DNA of 64,000 bases from Sphingobium wenxiniae (GCF_007830065.1 NZ_VLKK01000003.1:289970-353969); one strand, 5' to 3'. Positions 43,818-55,072 are shown, numbered from the stretch's first letter. Translations and numbers: made by a program. The notes: generated by a model not told the origin, from the letters alone.

Positions 43818-46499
43818 ATGACAGGCATGACCGGGGGCAGCACAATCGTCGAGTTCTGGCGCGACACCGACAAATCAGCGAACGACGCGCCGCGCGCGGA
43901 AGACGCATCGTCTTTGGAACAAGATTTTTTCGACATGGAAGCGGATGAAGCCGCGCCCATGCGGACCGATCGCGCGCTCGGGCGGGCGCGGATCGCCTTT
44001 TCGCTTCTGGCGGCGGCGTGGCTGGCCTTCGCGATCTGGGCCGATATATCGTCGGGCCAATGGCGGGCGGGTCCGGCAGTCTGGCCCGGCATGGTCGCCA
44101 CGCTGCTCATCCCCCTCATCCTGCTGGGCGTGTGCTATATCCTGCTGGCGCGCAACGCCCGGACGGAAAGCAGGCGCTATCTCGACACGGCCCAGGCCCT
44201 GCGCACGGAAGCGGACCTGCTGGAATTACGGCTGGGGCGCATCGCCAGCCAGTTGGAGGCGGCGCGCCAGACCATGCAGGACCAGGCCGAGCTGCTCGAC
44301 AGCTATGGAGCGGCGGCAAGCAGCAACATGGAGGCATCGGCCGAATTGATCGCCAGCCGCGCGCAGCATACGGTGCGCGACGCCGAAGCCGCCGAACAGG
44401 CGGGCGCAGCGCTCGTCACGCGCATGAACGCGCTGATCGAAGCCATGCCGGACCTGGAAGAGCGGGCCGGACGCATGGCCGCCCGTATCGTCGATGACGG
44501 TCACGCCCTCTCCGAACGGATCGACGCCCTGGAAGCGCGGCTCCACGCGCTTGGCGAATTGTCCGACGACGCCCGCACACGCACCCTGTCCGCGACCAAG
44601 AGCCTGTCGAGCCAGCTTGTGCAGGTGCAGGAGGCGACCCGTTCCGCCAGCGAGGAGATGACCGGCATCGCCGACATCGCCGCGGCCCGCCTGGAAGCGA
44701 CCATGCGAAGCGCACGGGCCGCAACCGACGAAAACAGGGATGCCATCGAACAGCAGGCTTCGGCTCTCGAAACGTTGATGCAAAGCGTCCGCCAGGGCAT
44801 TGCAGCGGTCGCGCAGACCAGCCGCGTCTCCTTTACGGAGGAAATGGAGTCCACCACGGCGCAGTTGCAAGAGAAGATCGACCAGACATTGGGCCATCTC
44901 CAACATGTGATGGCATCGACCGGCGATGGGCTGGATAGCCAGAAAGCGGCTCTGGAAGATCTGCTTAACCGGTCCCAGACCGGCATCGCGGCGACCGGTC
45001 AGGCGGCGCTGCTCACCATGAGCAACAGCATGAGCGCCATCGAAACCGATCTGCGGCAGCGGCTGGAGGCCACGCAGGCCCAAGTGCATGCCCTGCTGGC
45101 GGAATGCGACACGCGGCTGTCCGACCAGGCGAGGGCCATGGATTCGCTCGTCGCCAGATCGCGCGGCAGCATCGAAGCCATTGGCGGCGAAACAGTCGCC
45201 ACCCTTGCCGACAATATGGGCGAGGTCGAAAACCGCCTGCATCAGATAAACGATCTGATCGAAGGTCAGCGGACATTGATGGCCAACCTCCATGTCCAGT
45301 TGGGCGATACGCTGACGGCGGCGGAGGAGCGTTTCGGCGCGATGGAGCAATCCTCCCTTACCCGCACGGAAAGATTGACCGAGGCCCTGTCCAACCTGAC
45401 CGCCGAAACGCAGCGGATCGACAATGCGCTGGCCGGCGGCGGCGTCACAGCCGAAAAGCTGATCGCCTGCGCGGAAACCCTGCTCGTCGCGCTGGATTCC
45501 AGCGTCAGGGAGCTGGATGAAACCTATCCGGCGGCGCTGGAACGGTTCGACGCGCGCATGGAACGCAGCCGCGCCCTCATGACAAGCGCCACGCCGGAGC
45601 TGGAACGGCTGGAGGCCATTTCGGAAGCCCTGCTTGGGCGGACGCAGGAAGCGGAGGAATTGCTGCGCGGACAGGGTAGCCGCCTGACGGAATGGCTGGA
45701 AAGCACGCAGGGCGGGCTGCAATCCAATCGCGAGTTGGTGGACCGGCTGCGGCTGGCGCTGGACGGCGCGCATCAGGACGCCACCCGCATCACCGAAGGC
45801 GCAGGCCCCTTGCTGGTCACAGCCCTGCTGCGGGTGAAGGATACCGCCGATCAGGCCGCCGAACGCGCGCGTCAGGCGCTGGGCCGGGCCATCCCCGAAG
45901 CGGCGCAGGCCCTGGCGGACGCCAGCGAGGAAGCGATGGAGCGCGCCATCGGCGACCGCGTCGTCGCCCGGATCGAACAATTGTCCACGGTCGCCGAGGA
46001 AGCGGTCAAGGCCGCCCATCAGGCGTCCGAGCGGCTCATGCGCCAATTGCTGACCATCGCCGACACGAGCAGCAATGTGGAACAGCGGATCGAACAGGCG
46101 GAACGGGCGGCCGAAGAACGCGACCGGGATCATTTCGCCCGCCGTTCCGCCCTCCTGATCGAATCGCTGAACAGCACGGCCATCGACGTCGCGAAGATAT
46201 TGTCCAACGACGTGACCGATTCGGCCTGGTCATCCTATTTGAAGGGGGATCGCGGCGTTTTCACCCGGCGCGCGGTGAAGCTGCTCGATGCCGGAGAGTC
46301 GCGCGAAATCGCCCTCCATTATGATGAGGATGCGGAATTTCGCGACCATGTGAACCGCTACATCCACGATTTCGAATCGATGCTGCGGATCATCCTGTCG
46401 GCACGGGACGGCAATGCGCTGGGCGTGGCGATCCTGTCTTCCGATATGGGCAAGCTCTATGTGGCGCTGGCGCAGGCCATCGAACGGCTGCGGCAGTAA
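43818..46499 (+). CDS. Large coiled-coil membrane protein, TipN-like
   Basis: An 893-residue protein with two N-terminal membrane helices near residues 60-110 (IAFSLLAAAWLAFAIWADIS and TLLIPLILLGVCYILLA), then about 650 residues of heptad-rich coiled coil, and a compact C-terminal end: DSAWSSYLKGDRGVFTRRAV, HVNRYIHDFESMLRIILS and SSDMGKLYVALAQAIERL. Size, two helices and long coiled coil match TipN, the new-pole marker of Caulobacter; that identification is an inference. I use the ATG at 43818 with AAAAAGA upstream; a GTG at 43797 is an alternative. It diverges from the pseudo-phosphorelay genes and converges on the nuo-rnj region. Confidence 0.75.
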   Translation: MTGMTGGSTIVEFWRDTDKSANDAPRAEDASSLEQDFFDMEADEAAPMRTDRALGRARIAFSLLAAAWLAFAIWADISSGQWRAGPAVWPGMVATLLIPLILLGVCYILLARNARTESRRYLDTAQALRTEADLLELRLGRIASQLEAARQTMQDQAELLDSYGAAASSNMEASAELIASRAQHTVRDAEAAEQAGAALVTRMNALIEAMPDLEERAGRMAARIVDDGHALSERIDALEARLHALGELSDDARTRTLSATKSLSSQLVQVQEATRSASEEMTGIADIAAARLEATMRSARAATDENRDAIEQQASALETLMQSVRQGIAAVAQTSRVSFTEEMESTTAQLQEKIDQTLGHLQHVMASTGDGLDSQKAALEDLLNRSQTGIAATGQAALLTMSNSMSAIETDLRQRLEATQAQVHALLAECDTRLSDQARAMDSLVARSRGSIEAIGGETVATLADNMGEVENRLHQINDLIEGQRTLMANLHVQLGDTLTAAEERFGAMEQSSLTRTERLTEALSNLTAETQRIDNALAGGGVTAEKLIACAETLLVALDSSVRELDETYPAALERFDARMERSRALMTSATPELERLEAISEALLGRTQEAEELLRGQGSRLTEWLESTQGGLQSNRELVDRLRLALDGAHQDATRITEGAGPLLVTALLRVKDTADQAAERARQALGRAIPEAAQALADASEEAMERAIGDRVVARIEQLSTVAEEAVKAAHQASERLMRQLLTIADTSSNVEQRIEQAERAAEERDRDHFARRSALLIESLNSTAIDVAKILSNDVTDSAWSSYLKGDRGVFTRRAVKLLDAGESREIALHYDEDAEFRDHVNRYIHDFESMLRIILSARDGNALGVAILSSDMGKLYVALAQAIERLRQ

Positions 46500-46505
46500 T
46501 ATAGG

Positions 46506-46530
46506 GAGTTCCTGCGAAGGCAGGAGTTCG
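46506..46530. repeat. Short REP-like palindrome
   Basis: GAGTTCCTGC-GAAG-GCAGGAGTTC forms a stem at 46510-46525 and looks like the 'CCTGCGAAxGCAGG' palindromes dispersed in sphingomonad genomes. A second dyad, TGCCCCC-ATG-GGGGGCA, is at 46554-46570. Both lie between convergent genes. Confidence 0.5.
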
Positions 46531-46595
46531 GATCAGATGTCGGGCTGGGTTACTGCCCCCATGGGGGGCACGATACCGCCCAATCCGGACAGCCG

Positions 46596-46865
46596 CTAAT
46601 TGCTGCGGCTGTAACCGGGCAGTTGCTCCAGCTTCACCCAGCCTTCGACATAATTGGCGTAATACAGACCGAACAGCACCGCGGACAGGATCGTGGCGCG
46701 CAGCATGACGCGGCCCGGCCGGAAATTGCTGGGCGCGCTGTCCGCCTGCCCTTTCAGCACGGCTTCCCCGGTTTCGTCGGGGGTGCGAATGCCGAAGGGC
46801 AGGACGATGAAGGCGCTGATGACCCAGAACAGCACATAAATGGCGAAGATCGCATACCAGTTCAT
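46596..46865 (-). CDS. DUF1467 small membrane protein
   Basis: An 89-residue protein, MNWYAIFAIYVLFWVISAFI followed by VLPFGIRTPDETGE, then VMLRATILSAVLFGLYYANY. Two membrane helices and the PFGIRTPDE motif are the DUF1467 signature. It follows rnj closely on the same strand, as it does in other alphaproteobacteria, where proS usually comes next; here proS is missing and the convergent TipN-like gene follows. Role unknown. Confidence 0.88.
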   Translation of the reverse strand: MNWYAIFAIYVLFWVISAFIVLPFGIRTPDETGEAVLKGQADSAPSNFRPGRVMLRATILSAVLFGLYYANYVEGWVKLEQLPGYSRSN

Positions 46866-46876
46866 AAGTGACCCGA

Positions 46877-48514
46877 TTAAGCCCGAATCAGGAGGACGTC
46901 CACCACCGGCTTCTTGCCGGTCCAGCGTGTCGCGGTGCGGCGCACGGCAAGGCGCACACGCTCACGCAGGACTTCCTCGTCCTGCTGCCCCTTCGCGACG
47001 GCTTGCGCGGCTTCGGCAGCGGCTTCTTCCAGAAACGCGGCCTTGTCCTCTTCGACCGGGACGCCCTGCGTGCGCAGTCTGGGTTCGCCGATCACGCGCC
47101 CTTTCCCATCCAGCGCCACCGCGACGCTGATCTGGCCGTGCAGCGCTATCTTGCGCCGTTCATTCATCGTCGCGCCATCGGCGGGCAGGATGACGTCGCC
47201 GTCCAGCACAAGCCGGCCGCTCGTCTGATGACCGATGATTTCCGGTCCCCCCGGCGCCAATCGCAACAGGTCGCCATTGGATTGCACCACCGCATTCGGG
47301 ATGCCCGACGCCAGACCCAGCCGAGCCTGCTCGGCCATATGCCGGCGCTCGCCATGAACCGGCAGCAATATCTGCGGGCGAATCCAGCCGTACATCGCCT
47401 CCAGTTCCGGGCGTCCGGGATGGCCAGACACGTGGACTTCGGCCTCCCGGTCCGTGATCATCAGCACACCGCTGGCCGCCAGGGCGTTCTGAATACGGCC
47501 TATCGCGATTTCATTGCCGGGAATCTGCTTGGAGGAAAAGACGACCATATCGCCCTCATCCAGTTTGATGGGATGGGCATCGAAGGCGATCCGGGCCAAC
47601 GCGGCGCGCGCTTCCCCCTGCCCGCCCGTCGCGATGATCATCACTTCATTGCGCGGCAATGCCATCGCGGCGTCCCAATCGATCGCCGGAGGGAAATCCT
47701 TGAGATAACCGGCGTTGCGCGCGGTGGAAATGATCCGGTCAAGCGAACGTCCGGCCACGCACAGGCGGCGCCCGGTCGCCAACGCAACTTCGCCAAGGGT
47801 CTGGAGGCGCGCGGCATTGGATGCGAAGGTCGTGACCAGCACGCGGCCCTTGGCGCCCGCGATAGTCGTCATAAGGCCCGCGCGCACGTCGCCTTCGGAC
47901 CCGCTGGCCTTCGGATTGAACACATTGGTGCTGTCGCATACCAGCGCCAGCACGCCTTCATCGCCAATCGCGGTCAGTTCCTCCGGCGTTGACGGGACGC
48001 CCAGCAAGGGCTGCTCGTCCAGTTTCCAGTCGCCGGTATGAAAGATGCGGCCGTGGGGCGTATCGATCAGCACCGCATTCCCTTCCGGAATCGAATGGGC
48101 CAGCGGCACATAGCGGAAACCGAAGGGGCCGAGGGCAAAGCTCCCCTCATTATCGATGACGTTGAGTTCGACCTCGTTCGTCAGCCCTTCCTCCTCCAGC
48201 TTCAGCCGGATAAGACCCGCCGTGAACGGCGTGGCATAGAGCGGAACGCCAAGATCGGCGGCCAGATAGGGGATGGCGCCGATATGGTCTTCATGACCAT
48301 GCGTCAGGACGATGCCCAACAGATCGTCCCGCCGCTCCTCGATAAAGGAAAGGTCGGGCAATATCAGTTCCACGCCGGGATAGGCCGGATCGGCGAAGGT
48401 AAGACCCAGGTCCACCATCACCCATTTGCCCCGGCAACCGTAAAGATTGACGTTCATGCCGATCTCTCCCGATCCGCCAAGGGCCAGGAAGAGCAGCTCG
48501 TCTGCGGGTGTCAT
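46877..48514 (-). CDS. rnj: Ribonuclease J
   Basis: A 545-residue beta-CASP metallo-beta-lactamase nuclease with both endo- and 5'-exonuclease activity, acting in mRNA decay and rRNA processing. The metal motif is VLTHGHEDHIGAIPYL, with later His in PLAHSIPEGNAV and RIFHTGDWKLD. The beta-CASP region has VLVTTFASNAARLQTL and DREAEVHVSGHPGRPEL. ILLPVHGERRHMAEQARL is also typical. Its ATG overlaps the coaX stop (TAATG), so it is part of the nuoN-birA-coaX-rnj-DUF1467 series. Confidence 0.94.
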   Translation of the reverse strand: MTPADELLFLALGGSGEIGMNVNLYGCRGKWVMVDLGLTFADPAYPGVELILPDLSFIEERRDDLLGIVLTHGHEDHIGAIPYLAADLGVPLYATPFTAGLIRLKLEEEGLTNEVELNVIDNEGSFALGPFGFRYVPLAHSIPEGNAVLIDTPHGRIFHTGDWKLDEQPLLGVPSTPEELTAIGDEGVLALVCDSTNVFNPKASGSEGDVRAGLMTTIAGAKGRVLVTTFASNAARLQTLGEVALATGRRLCVAGRSLDRIISTARNAGYLKDFPPAIDWDAAMALPRNEVMIIATGGQGEARAALARIAFDAHPIKLDEGDMVVFSSKQIPGNEIAIGRIQNALAASGVLMITDREAEVHVSGHPGRPELEAMYGWIRPQILLPVHGERRHMAEQARLGLASGIPNAVVQSNGDLLRLAPGGPEIIGHQTSGRLVLDGDVILPADGATMNERRKIALHGQISVAVALDGKGRVIGEPRLRTQGVPVEEDKAAFLEEAAAEAAQAVAKGQQDEEVLRERVRLAVRRTATRWTGKKPVVDVLLIRA

Positions 48515-49293
48515 TATGCTTTCAAACTCCGTTCGTGCAGCAGCGCCAATCCCTGAATGGTCAGGTCGGGCGCGATGGCATCGAAAATATCGCTATTCTC
48601 ATCAAAGAGGACCGCAAGGCCCCCCGTCGAAATCACCTTGGTCGGACGGCCGATCTCCGCACGGATGCGGGCGACCAGCCCCTCCATCATCGCCACATAG
48701 CCCCAGAAGACGCCGATATGCATCTGCGCCTCCGTCGTACGACCGATAACCGAACGGTTTTCGGGTGGAGAGATCGCGATCTTGGGCAGCTTTGCCGCCG
48801 CCGTGACCAGCGCGTCCAGGGACAGGTTGATACCCGGCGCGATGATGCCGCCCTTGTAAGCGCCCGTGTAATCGATCACGTCGAACGTCGTCGCTGTGCC
48901 GAAATCAATGACGATCAGATCGCCTGCATAAAGATGGTGCGCGGCAATGGCATTTACAATCCGGTCCGCTCCCACCGAAGAGGGTTGCTCGACATCCAGT
49001 TCTATCCCGCCTTCCACCGGCGCATGACCGGCGACCAGCGGTTGAACCCCGAAATATTTTTCCGCGAGCACCTGAAGATTATGGAGCGCGCGCGGCACGA
49101 CCGTTGCAATGATGACGGCATCGACATCGGCAATGGCATAGCCCTCCAGCATCAGCAGCTGGTTGAGCCAGACGGCATATTCATCCGCGGTCCGCCTAGG
49201 ATCGGTCGCGATGCGCCAGCGCGCGCGGATTTCCCCTTGGCTGAGAAGGGCGAAAACGACGTTGGTATTGCCCGCGTCAATCGCGAGAAGCAT
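48514..49293 (-). CDS. coaX: Type III pantothenate kinase
   Basis: A 259-residue kinase that phosphorylates pantothenate, the first step of coenzyme A synthesis. ATP-binding [18 protein letters not shown] is at the start, followed by [34 protein letters not shown] and [15 protein letters not shown]. The ATG at 49293 is chosen because the extra upstream residues to 49356 do not fit the family and would overlap birA. Its stop overlaps the rnj start. Confidence 0.94.
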   Translation of the reverse strand: MLLAIDAGNTNVVFALLSQGEIRARWRIATDPRRTADEYAVWLNQLLMLEGYAIADVDAVIIATVVPRALHNLQVLAEKYFGVQPLVAGHAPVEGGIELDVEQPSSVGADRIVNAIAAHHLYAGDLIVIDFGTATTFDVIDYTGAYKGGIIAPGINLSLDALVTAAAKLPKIAISPPENRSVIGRTTEAQMHIGVFWGYVAMMEGLVARIRAEIGRPTKVISTGGLAVLFDENSDIFDAIAPDLTIQGLALLHERSLKA

Positions 49294-49306
49294 GGCCGGT
49301 CTCCCG

Positions 49307-50017
49307 CTATCGGATGAGAAGGATGTCGCCCGCATGAATGGCACGGGTGCCGCCATCCGCCAAGCGCAGGATCAGCATACCATCGCGATCCAGGGTTTCG
49401 AAACGGCCTTCCAATACGCTTTCGTCAGGCAGATTGACGCGCATGGGCGTGCCGGTCGGATGCGCATTGAGAAGCCAGTGCGTCCGCACCGGGTCCAGGC
49501 CCTGCGCGCGCCAGATGGCGAGCCAATGGGCGAACAGACCCGTCAGTCTTTCCAGCATGTCGCCTGCCTCGGCCTCTCCAGCGCCCTGCGCGGCCAAGCT
49601 GGTCACGGGCCGGTCCAGACCCTGCGGATGATCCTTCACGTTGATCCCTATGCCGACGATGACTGCGTCGCCCGTCCTTTCAAGCAGGATTCCCGCGATC
49701 TTCGCATCATCGACCAGCACGTCATTGGGCCATTTGATACGCGCCTGCCCATCGGCCAGGGGAGCGATCAGCGCGTGAACCGCGTTGGCCGCCACCAGCG
49801 CCAATGTGTGAGGCGTCGGATCAAGAGCACGAAGCCGCACTGCCGTCGAGCAATAGAGATTGCCTTCCCGGCTTTCCCACGACCGGCCCATGCGACCGCG
49901 GCCGCCGGTCTGGCGGCCCGCGCGAAGCCATGCCCCTTCGGGCACGCCCTGCTCCACCCATGCCATCATATCGGCATTGGTGGAGCCGGTTTCCTCGACG
50001 AAGCGGATTTCGGTCAG
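49307..50017 (-). CDS. birA: Biotin-[acetyl-CoA-carboxylase] ligase, likely CTG start
   Basis: A class I biotin ligase without DNA-binding domain. Motifs are [44 protein letters not shown] and [13 protein letters not shown]. The first ATG (49969) would remove the conserved [12 protein letters not shown] segment that precedes it in all family members. That segment is in frame up to a CTG at 50017, which overlaps the nuoN stop as CTGA. No ATG, GTG or TTG is available there, so a CTG start giving 236 residues is proposed. If this is wrong, the protein is 220 residues from 49969. Confidence 0.88.
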   Translation of the reverse strand: MTEIRFVEETGSTNADMMAWVEQGVPEGAWLRAGRQTGGRGRMGRSWESREGNLYCSTAVRLRALDPTPHTLALVAANAVHALIAPLADGQARIKWPNDVLVDDAKIAGILLERTGDAVIVGIGINVKDHPQGLDRPVTSLAAQGAGEAEAGDMLERLTGLFAHWLAIWRAQGLDPVRTHWLLNAHPTGTPMRVNLPDESVLEGRFETLDRDGMLILRLADGGTRAIHAGDILLIR

Positions 50018-51450
50018 AACAGCGACGCCGCGGCTGCCGCGCTGGCTTTGTCCAGCACGGGATTGAGCAGATAACCCAGCACGATCACGACGGCGCAGGC
50101 GGTCAGGATCACATTTTCAACCGCGCCGCCCCGCGCCTCATAAGCGGCTGCGGGCTCATCGAAATAGATCGTCTTGATGATCTTGAGATAATAATAGGCG
50201 CCGATCACGGACGCCGCGATGCCGATGGCTGCAAGCGCCGCGAGATTGGCGGCCACAGCCGCATCGAACACCAGGAACTTCGCCCAGAAGCCGAAGAGCG
50301 GCGGGATGCCGGCCATCGAGAACATGAAGATCGCGAAAGCCGCCGACAGCCCCTTGCGCGATTGGGATAGGCCCGCGAGGCTGGCGATCGTCTCGACCGG
50401 ATTGCCCTGCGCATCGCGCATCTGGAGAATGCAGGCGAAACTGCCGATCGTCATCAGCACATAGATCGCCATGTAGCTCATCGTCGCGGCGACCCCTGCG
50501 GGCGTTCCGGCGGCAAGGCCGATCAGGGCGAAACCCACATTGTTGATCGACGAATAGGCCATCAGGCGCTTGATATTGGTCTGGCCGATCGCCGCCACGG
50601 CGCCGAAGATGATCGATGCCAGCGCCACGAAGATCACGATCTGCTGCCAGTCGAGACCCGCCGGTCCCAGCGCCTCGATAGCCACGCGAACCGTCAGGGC
50701 AACCGCCGCCACCTTGGGCGCGCTTGCGAAGAAGGTGGTGACCGGCGTGGGCGCGCCCTCATAGACGTCTGGCGTCCACATATGGAACGGCACCGCGCTG
50801 ATCTTGAACGCCAGCCCCGCAAGTACGAAGACCAGCCCGAACAGCTCACCCTTCGACACACCGTCCGCCAGGGCAAGCGAAATGCCGTCGAAAGCCGTGC
50901 TGCCGGTAAAGCCGTAGAGCAGTGCCGTGCCATAGAGCAGGATACCGCTCGCCAGCGAACCCAGCACGAAATATTTAAGGCCCGCTTCGGACGACCGCTC
51001 GTCCTGCCGCATGAAGCTCGCCAGCACATAGGAAGCGAGGCTGTTCATCTCCAAGCCGACATAGAGCGTCAGCATGTCGCCCGCCGACACCATCATGCCC
51101 ATGCCTACAGCCGCGAACAGGATGAGGACCGGATATTCGGGGCGAACGGCATGACCCACGGCAAAGAAACGCGGGGCCAGCAGGATCGCAGCCGCCGCCG
51201 CGCCATAGATCAACGCCTTGGCGAAAACCGAGAAGGCGTCCGCGCGCACCAAACCGCCGAAGGCGTCGGGGCCATGCTCCAGGGAGCAGCACAAGGCTAC
51301 GCCCGCCAGCGCAAGGGCAATCACCGAAAGCCAGTTCACGACGCGCGCCGTGCCCTCGCCGCCAAAGGCCGCGGTCAGCAGCAGGATCAAGCCGCCCACC
51401 GTCAGGATCAGCTCGGGCAGGACCGCCAGAAGGGAAGCCATATCGATCAT
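50014..51450 (-). CDS. nuoN: NADH-quinone oxidoreductase subunit N
   Basis: A 478-residue antiporter-like membrane subunit of complex I that helps move protons. The conserved helices with [35 protein letters not shown], and [17 protein letters not shown] are seen, containing the helix lysines. Its ATG overlaps the nuoM stop (ATGA). Its stop overlaps the proposed start of birA. It is the last nuo gene. Confidence 0.96.
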   Translation of the reverse strand: MIDMASLLAVLPELILTVGGLILLLTAAFGGEGTARVVNWLSVIALALAGVALCCSLEHGPDAFGGLVRADAFSVFAKALIYGAAAAAILLAPRFFAVGHAVRPEYPVLILFAAVGMGMMVSAGDMLTLYVGLEMNSLASYVLASFMRQDERSSEAGLKYFVLGSLASGILLYGTALLYGFTGSTAFDGISLALADGVSKGELFGLVFVLAGLAFKISAVPFHMWTPDVYEGAPTPVTTFFASAPKVAAVALTVRVAIEALGPAGLDWQQIVIFVALASIIFGAVAAIGQTNIKRLMAYSSINNVGFALIGLAAGTPAGVAATMSYMAIYVLMTIGSFACILQMRDAQGNPVETIASLAGLSQSRKGLSAAFAIFMFSMAGIPPLFGFWAKFLVFDAAVAANLAALAAIGIAASVIGAYYYLKIIKTIYFDEPAAAYEARGGAVENVILTACAVVIVLGYLLNPVLDKASAAAAASLF

Positions 51451-53003
51451 CGGTGCGCCTCCCCATGCGCGGCAGCGTGTTCATGGATGCCGTCCCCGGC
51501 AGGCTTGGGCGCTCCCATTGCGATCCTGGAATCCCCCGCCGGAGCGGCGGAGGCGAGGCGCGCTTCGAGCGCGTGGATGGCAGGACGCATGGGCGCGAGG
51601 AAACTTTCCGGATAGACCCCCATCCACAGCACGACCGCGGCAATGGGCGCGAGCAGCGCGACTTCCCTGACCGACAGGTCGGGCATAGCCGCCGCATCGG
51701 CATTCTTCTGTTCGCCATAGCAGATGCGGCGATAGAGATAGAGCATATAAGCCGCCCCAAGGATGATGCCCGACGTGCCGACCAGAGCCGCCCAGGTCGA
51801 AACCTGATAGACGCCCATCAGCGACAGGAACTCACCCACGAAGTTGCTGGTGCCCGGCAGGCCGACCGCCGCCATCGTGAACAGCAGGAACAGCACCGCA
51901 TATTTCGGCATGTTGATCGCAAGACCGCCATAACGCGCGATCTCCCGCGTGTGCAGGCGATCATAGATCACACCGACGCAAAGGAACAATGCGCCCGACA
52001 CGAGGCCGTGTCCCAGCATCACCATCATCGAGCCTTCCAGACCCGCCTGATTGAAGGCGAACAGGCCCAGCGTCACGATTGCCATATGCGCGACCGAGGA
52101 ATAGGCGATCAGCTTCTTCATGTCCGACTGCACCAGCGCGACGAGGCTGGTGTAGACCACCGCCACCATCGACAGGCCCCAGACCAGCGGCGCGAGTTGC
52201 GCGGATGCCTCCGGAAACATGGGCAGCGAGAAGCGGATGAACCCGTAACCGCCCATCTTCAGGAGCACGCCCGCCAGGATGACCGACCCGGCGGTCGGGG
52301 CCTGAACGTGCGCGTCGGGAAGCCAGGTATGGACCGGCCACATCGGCATCTTGACGGCAAAGCTCGCGAAGAAGGCCAGCCACAGCCATATCTGGATATG
52401 CGGATCGAAATTATAGGCCATCAGCGCGGGGATTTCGGTCGTCCCGGCCTCGTGCACCATCCACATCATCGCGATCAGCATCAGCACCGAGCCGAGCAGC
52501 GTATAGAGGAAGAATTTATATGAGGCGTAGATACGATCCGCGCCGCCCCAGATGCCGATGATGAGATACATCGGAATAAGGCCCGCTTCGAACATGATGT
52601 AGAAGAGATAGAGATCCTGCGCCGTGAAGACGCCGATCATCAGCACCTCCATGAACAGGAAGGCGGCCATATATTCACCGACCCGCTTCTCGATCGCCTG
52701 CCAGCTCGCACCGATGCAGATCGGCATCAGGAACACGGTAAGCGCGATCAGCATCAGGGCGATGCCGTCGATCCCCAAGGCCCAGGCGAAGCGCCCGAAG
52801 ATCGGGGCATATTCCTGGAACTGCCATTGCGGCGCGCTGGCCGACTGGTCGAAGTTAATCCACAGCACGATGCCCAGCACCAGATCGGCCAGCGTCGCCA
52901 GCAGGGCGATCCAGCGCGCCTGTCCGGCGCCCGCGAACAGACACGCGATGGCCCCCGCCATCGGCACTGCCATCATCAGGGAAAGGATGGGGAAGCCGTC
53001 CAT
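51447..53003 (-). CDS. nuoM: NADH-quinone oxidoreductase subunit M
   Basis: A 518-residue complex I membrane subunit. Signatures are [60 protein letters not shown] and [20 protein letters not shown]. The C-terminal end carries a His-rich tail, [16 protein letters not shown]. The ATG at 53003 overlaps the nuoL stop (TAATG); the longer frame from 53243 lies inside nuoL and was rejected. Confidence 0.96.
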   Translation of the reverse strand: MDGFPILSLMMAVPMAGAIACLFAGAGQARWIALLATLADLVLGIVLWINFDQSASAPQWQFQEYAPIFGRFAWALGIDGIALMLIALTVFLMPICIGASWQAIEKRVGEYMAAFLFMEVLMIGVFTAQDLYLFYIMFEAGLIPMYLIIGIWGGADRIYASYKFFLYTLLGSVLMLIAMMWMVHEAGTTEIPALMAYNFDPHIQIWLWLAFFASFAVKMPMWPVHTWLPDAHVQAPTAGSVILAGVLLKMGGYGFIRFSLPMFPEASAQLAPLVWGLSMVAVVYTSLVALVQSDMKKLIAYSSVAHMAIVTLGLFAFNQAGLEGSMMVMLGHGLVSGALFLCVGVIYDRLHTREIARYGGLAINMPKYAVLFLLFTMAAVGLPGTSNFVGEFLSLMGVYQVSTWAALVGTSGIILGAAYMLYLYRRICYGEQKNADAAAMPDLSVREVALLAPIAAVVLWMGVYPESFLAPMRPAIHALEARLASAAPAGDSRIAMGAPKPAGDGIHEHAAAHGEAHR

Positions 53004-55072
53004 TATCGTGTCATCGCCCAGGTTGCGCCCGCGGCGAGGCCGATCAGCATCACCAGCGCGTATGTGTAGAGATAGCCGGATTGAAGCCGACGGGTGACTT
53101 TGTTGCCCTGCACGACCAGCGCGGCGAGGCCGTTCGGCCCGAAACGGTCGATGAAGCCGATGTCGCCGAACTTCCAGAAGAAGCGCCCGATGGCAAAGGC
53201 AGGCTTCACGAAGAGCATATGATACAGCTCGTCGAAATACCATTTGTTGAGCAGGAACTGGTAGAGAACGCCGAACTGCGCGACGAAACGCTGCGGCCAG
53301 TCCGTGTGCCGGATATAGCTCAGCCAGGCGATCAGCAGGCCGGCCAGCATCACCGTGAAGGGACCGAATTTGACCCAGGTCGGCACTTCATGGCTCGCGT
53401 GCATCAGATGGCTGTCGAACGCCAGCGCGCCCTTCCAGAACGCGACGCCGCCTTCCGGACCGATGAACTGGTCATGGAAGATGAAGCCCGCGAACACCGC
53501 ACCAAGGGCCAGCACGACCAAGGGCACCAGCATGACCCACGGGCTTTCGTGCGGATGATAGCCGCCGGTGCCCGTGGACAGAGCATGTGCATCCCGTTCA
53601 TGACCATGCGGATCATGTCCGGCATCTTCCTGCGCGGGCGCATTGTCATGCTCCGATCCATGGCCGTGCGCGTCGTGCAGCGCGTGCTGGATATGCTCCG
53701 ACGCGGCCCAGCGCGGCTTGCCGAAGAAAGTGAGGAACACCAGACGCCAGCTATAGAAGCTGGTGAGCAGCGCCGCGAACACGCCGACCAGATAAGCGCC
53801 CACGCCCGAACCGCCCGAAGCATAGGCCGCTTCGAGGATGCCGTCCTTCGAATAGAAGCCCGCGAAACCGATCCCGGCCAGCGGCAGGCCGACGCCCGTG
53901 ATGGCGAGCGTTCCCAGCGTCATCGTCCAGAAGGTGACCGGAATCTCCTTCCGCAAAGCGCCATAGTAACGCATGTCCTGCTCATGGTGCATCGCATGGA
54001 TGACCGAACCCGCGCCCAGGAACAGCAGCGCCTTGAAGAAGGCGTGGGTGAAGAGATGGAACATCGCCGCGCCATAAGCGCCGACGCCCGCCGCGAAGAA
54101 CATGTAGCCAAGCTGCGAACAGGTCGAATAGGCGATGACGCGCTTGATGTCGTTCTGCACCGTGCCGACCGTCGCCGCAAAGAGACAGGTCGCAGCCCCA
54201 ATGAAGGTCACGAAGCCCAGCGCCGTGGGCGATGTTTCGAACATCGGCGAGAGGCGGCACACCATGAACACGCCCGCCGTCACCATGGTCGCCGCGTGGA
54301 TCAGCGCCGACACCGGGGTCGGCCCCTCCATCGCATCCGGCAGCCAGGTGTGCAGGCCAAGCTGCGCCGACTTGCCCATCGCGCCGATGAACAGCAGCAG
54401 GCAAAGCACGGTCATGGTGTCGAAACGGTGTCCCAGGAAACCGATGGTCGAACCGGCCATGGACGGCGCGGCTTCCAGGATTTCCGGGATCGAGATGGTG
54501 TTGAACACCAGATAGGTGCCGAAAATGCCCATCATGAAACCGAGATCGCCGACGCGGTTGACGACGAACGCCTTGATCGCGGCGGCATTGGCGGAGGGCT
54601 TGCGGAACCAGAAGCCGATCAGCAGGTAGGATGCCAGGCCCACGCCTTCCCAGCCGAAGAACATCTGCAACAGATTGTTCGCGGTCACCAGCATCAGCAT
54701 CGCGAAGGTGAACAGCGACAGATAGGCGAAGAAGCGCGGCTGGTCCGGGTCTTCCTCCATATAGCCCCAGCTATAGAGATGGACGAGGCTCGATACGCTG
54801 GTGACGACCACCAGCATCACGGCCGTCATCGTATCGACGCGCAGCGCCCATTGAGCATCGAAGCTGCCCGACTGTATCCAAGTGAAGACCGGCGCGACAT
54901 AGGGTTCGGCCTGGCCGGTCAGGAAGCTGATAAAGATCGGCCAGCTCAGCGCGCAGCTGATAAACAGCGCGCCGGTGGTGACGATCTTCGCGGGCAGCTT
55001 GCCAAGGGCCTTGTTGCCAAGACCAGCGATGGCAGCAGCCAGCAGCGGGAGAAGGACGATAAGCTGGATCAT
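53003..55072 (-). CDS. nuoL: NADH-quinone oxidoreductase subunit L
   Basis: The largest complex I antiporter-like subunit, 689 residues with the long lateral helix at the C-terminus. Signatures are [58 protein letters not shown] and [20 protein letters not shown]. At residues about 455-506 there is a hydrophilic insert with 12 histidines (starts [17 protein letters not shown]) between helices. It starts ten bases after the nuoK stop. Confidence 0.96.
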   Translation of the reverse strand: MIQLIVLLPLLAAAIAGLGNKALGKLPAKIVTTGALFISCALSWPIFISFLTGQAEPYVAPVFTWIQSGSFDAQWALRVDTMTAVMLVVVTSVSSLVHLYSWGYMEEDPDQPRFFAYLSLFTFAMLMLVTANNLLQMFFGWEGVGLASYLLIGFWFRKPSANAAAIKAFVVNRVGDLGFMMGIFGTYLVFNTISIPEILEAAPSMAGSTIGFLGHRFDTMTVLCLLLFIGAMGKSAQLGLHTWLPDAMEGPTPVSALIHAATMVTAGVFMVCRLSPMFETSPTALGFVTFIGAATCLFAATVGTVQNDIKRVIAYSTCSQLGYMFFAAGVGAYGAAMFHLFTHAFFKALLFLGAGSVIHAMHHEQDMRYYGALRKEIPVTFWTMTLGTLAITGVGLPLAGIGFAGFYSKDGILEAAYASGGSGVGAYLVGVFAALLTSFYSWRLVFLTFFGKPRWAASEHIQHALHDAHGHGSEHDNAPAQEDAGHDPHGHERDAHALSTGTGGYHPHESPWVMLVPLVVLALGAVFAGFIFHDQFIGPEGGVAFWKGALAFDSHLMHASHEVPTWVKFGPFTVMLAGLLIAWLSYIRHTDWPQRFVAQFGVLYQFLLNKWYFDELYHMLFVKPAFAIGRFFWKFGDIGFIDRFGPNGLAALVVQGNKVTRRLQSGYLYTYALVMLIGLAAGATWAMTR

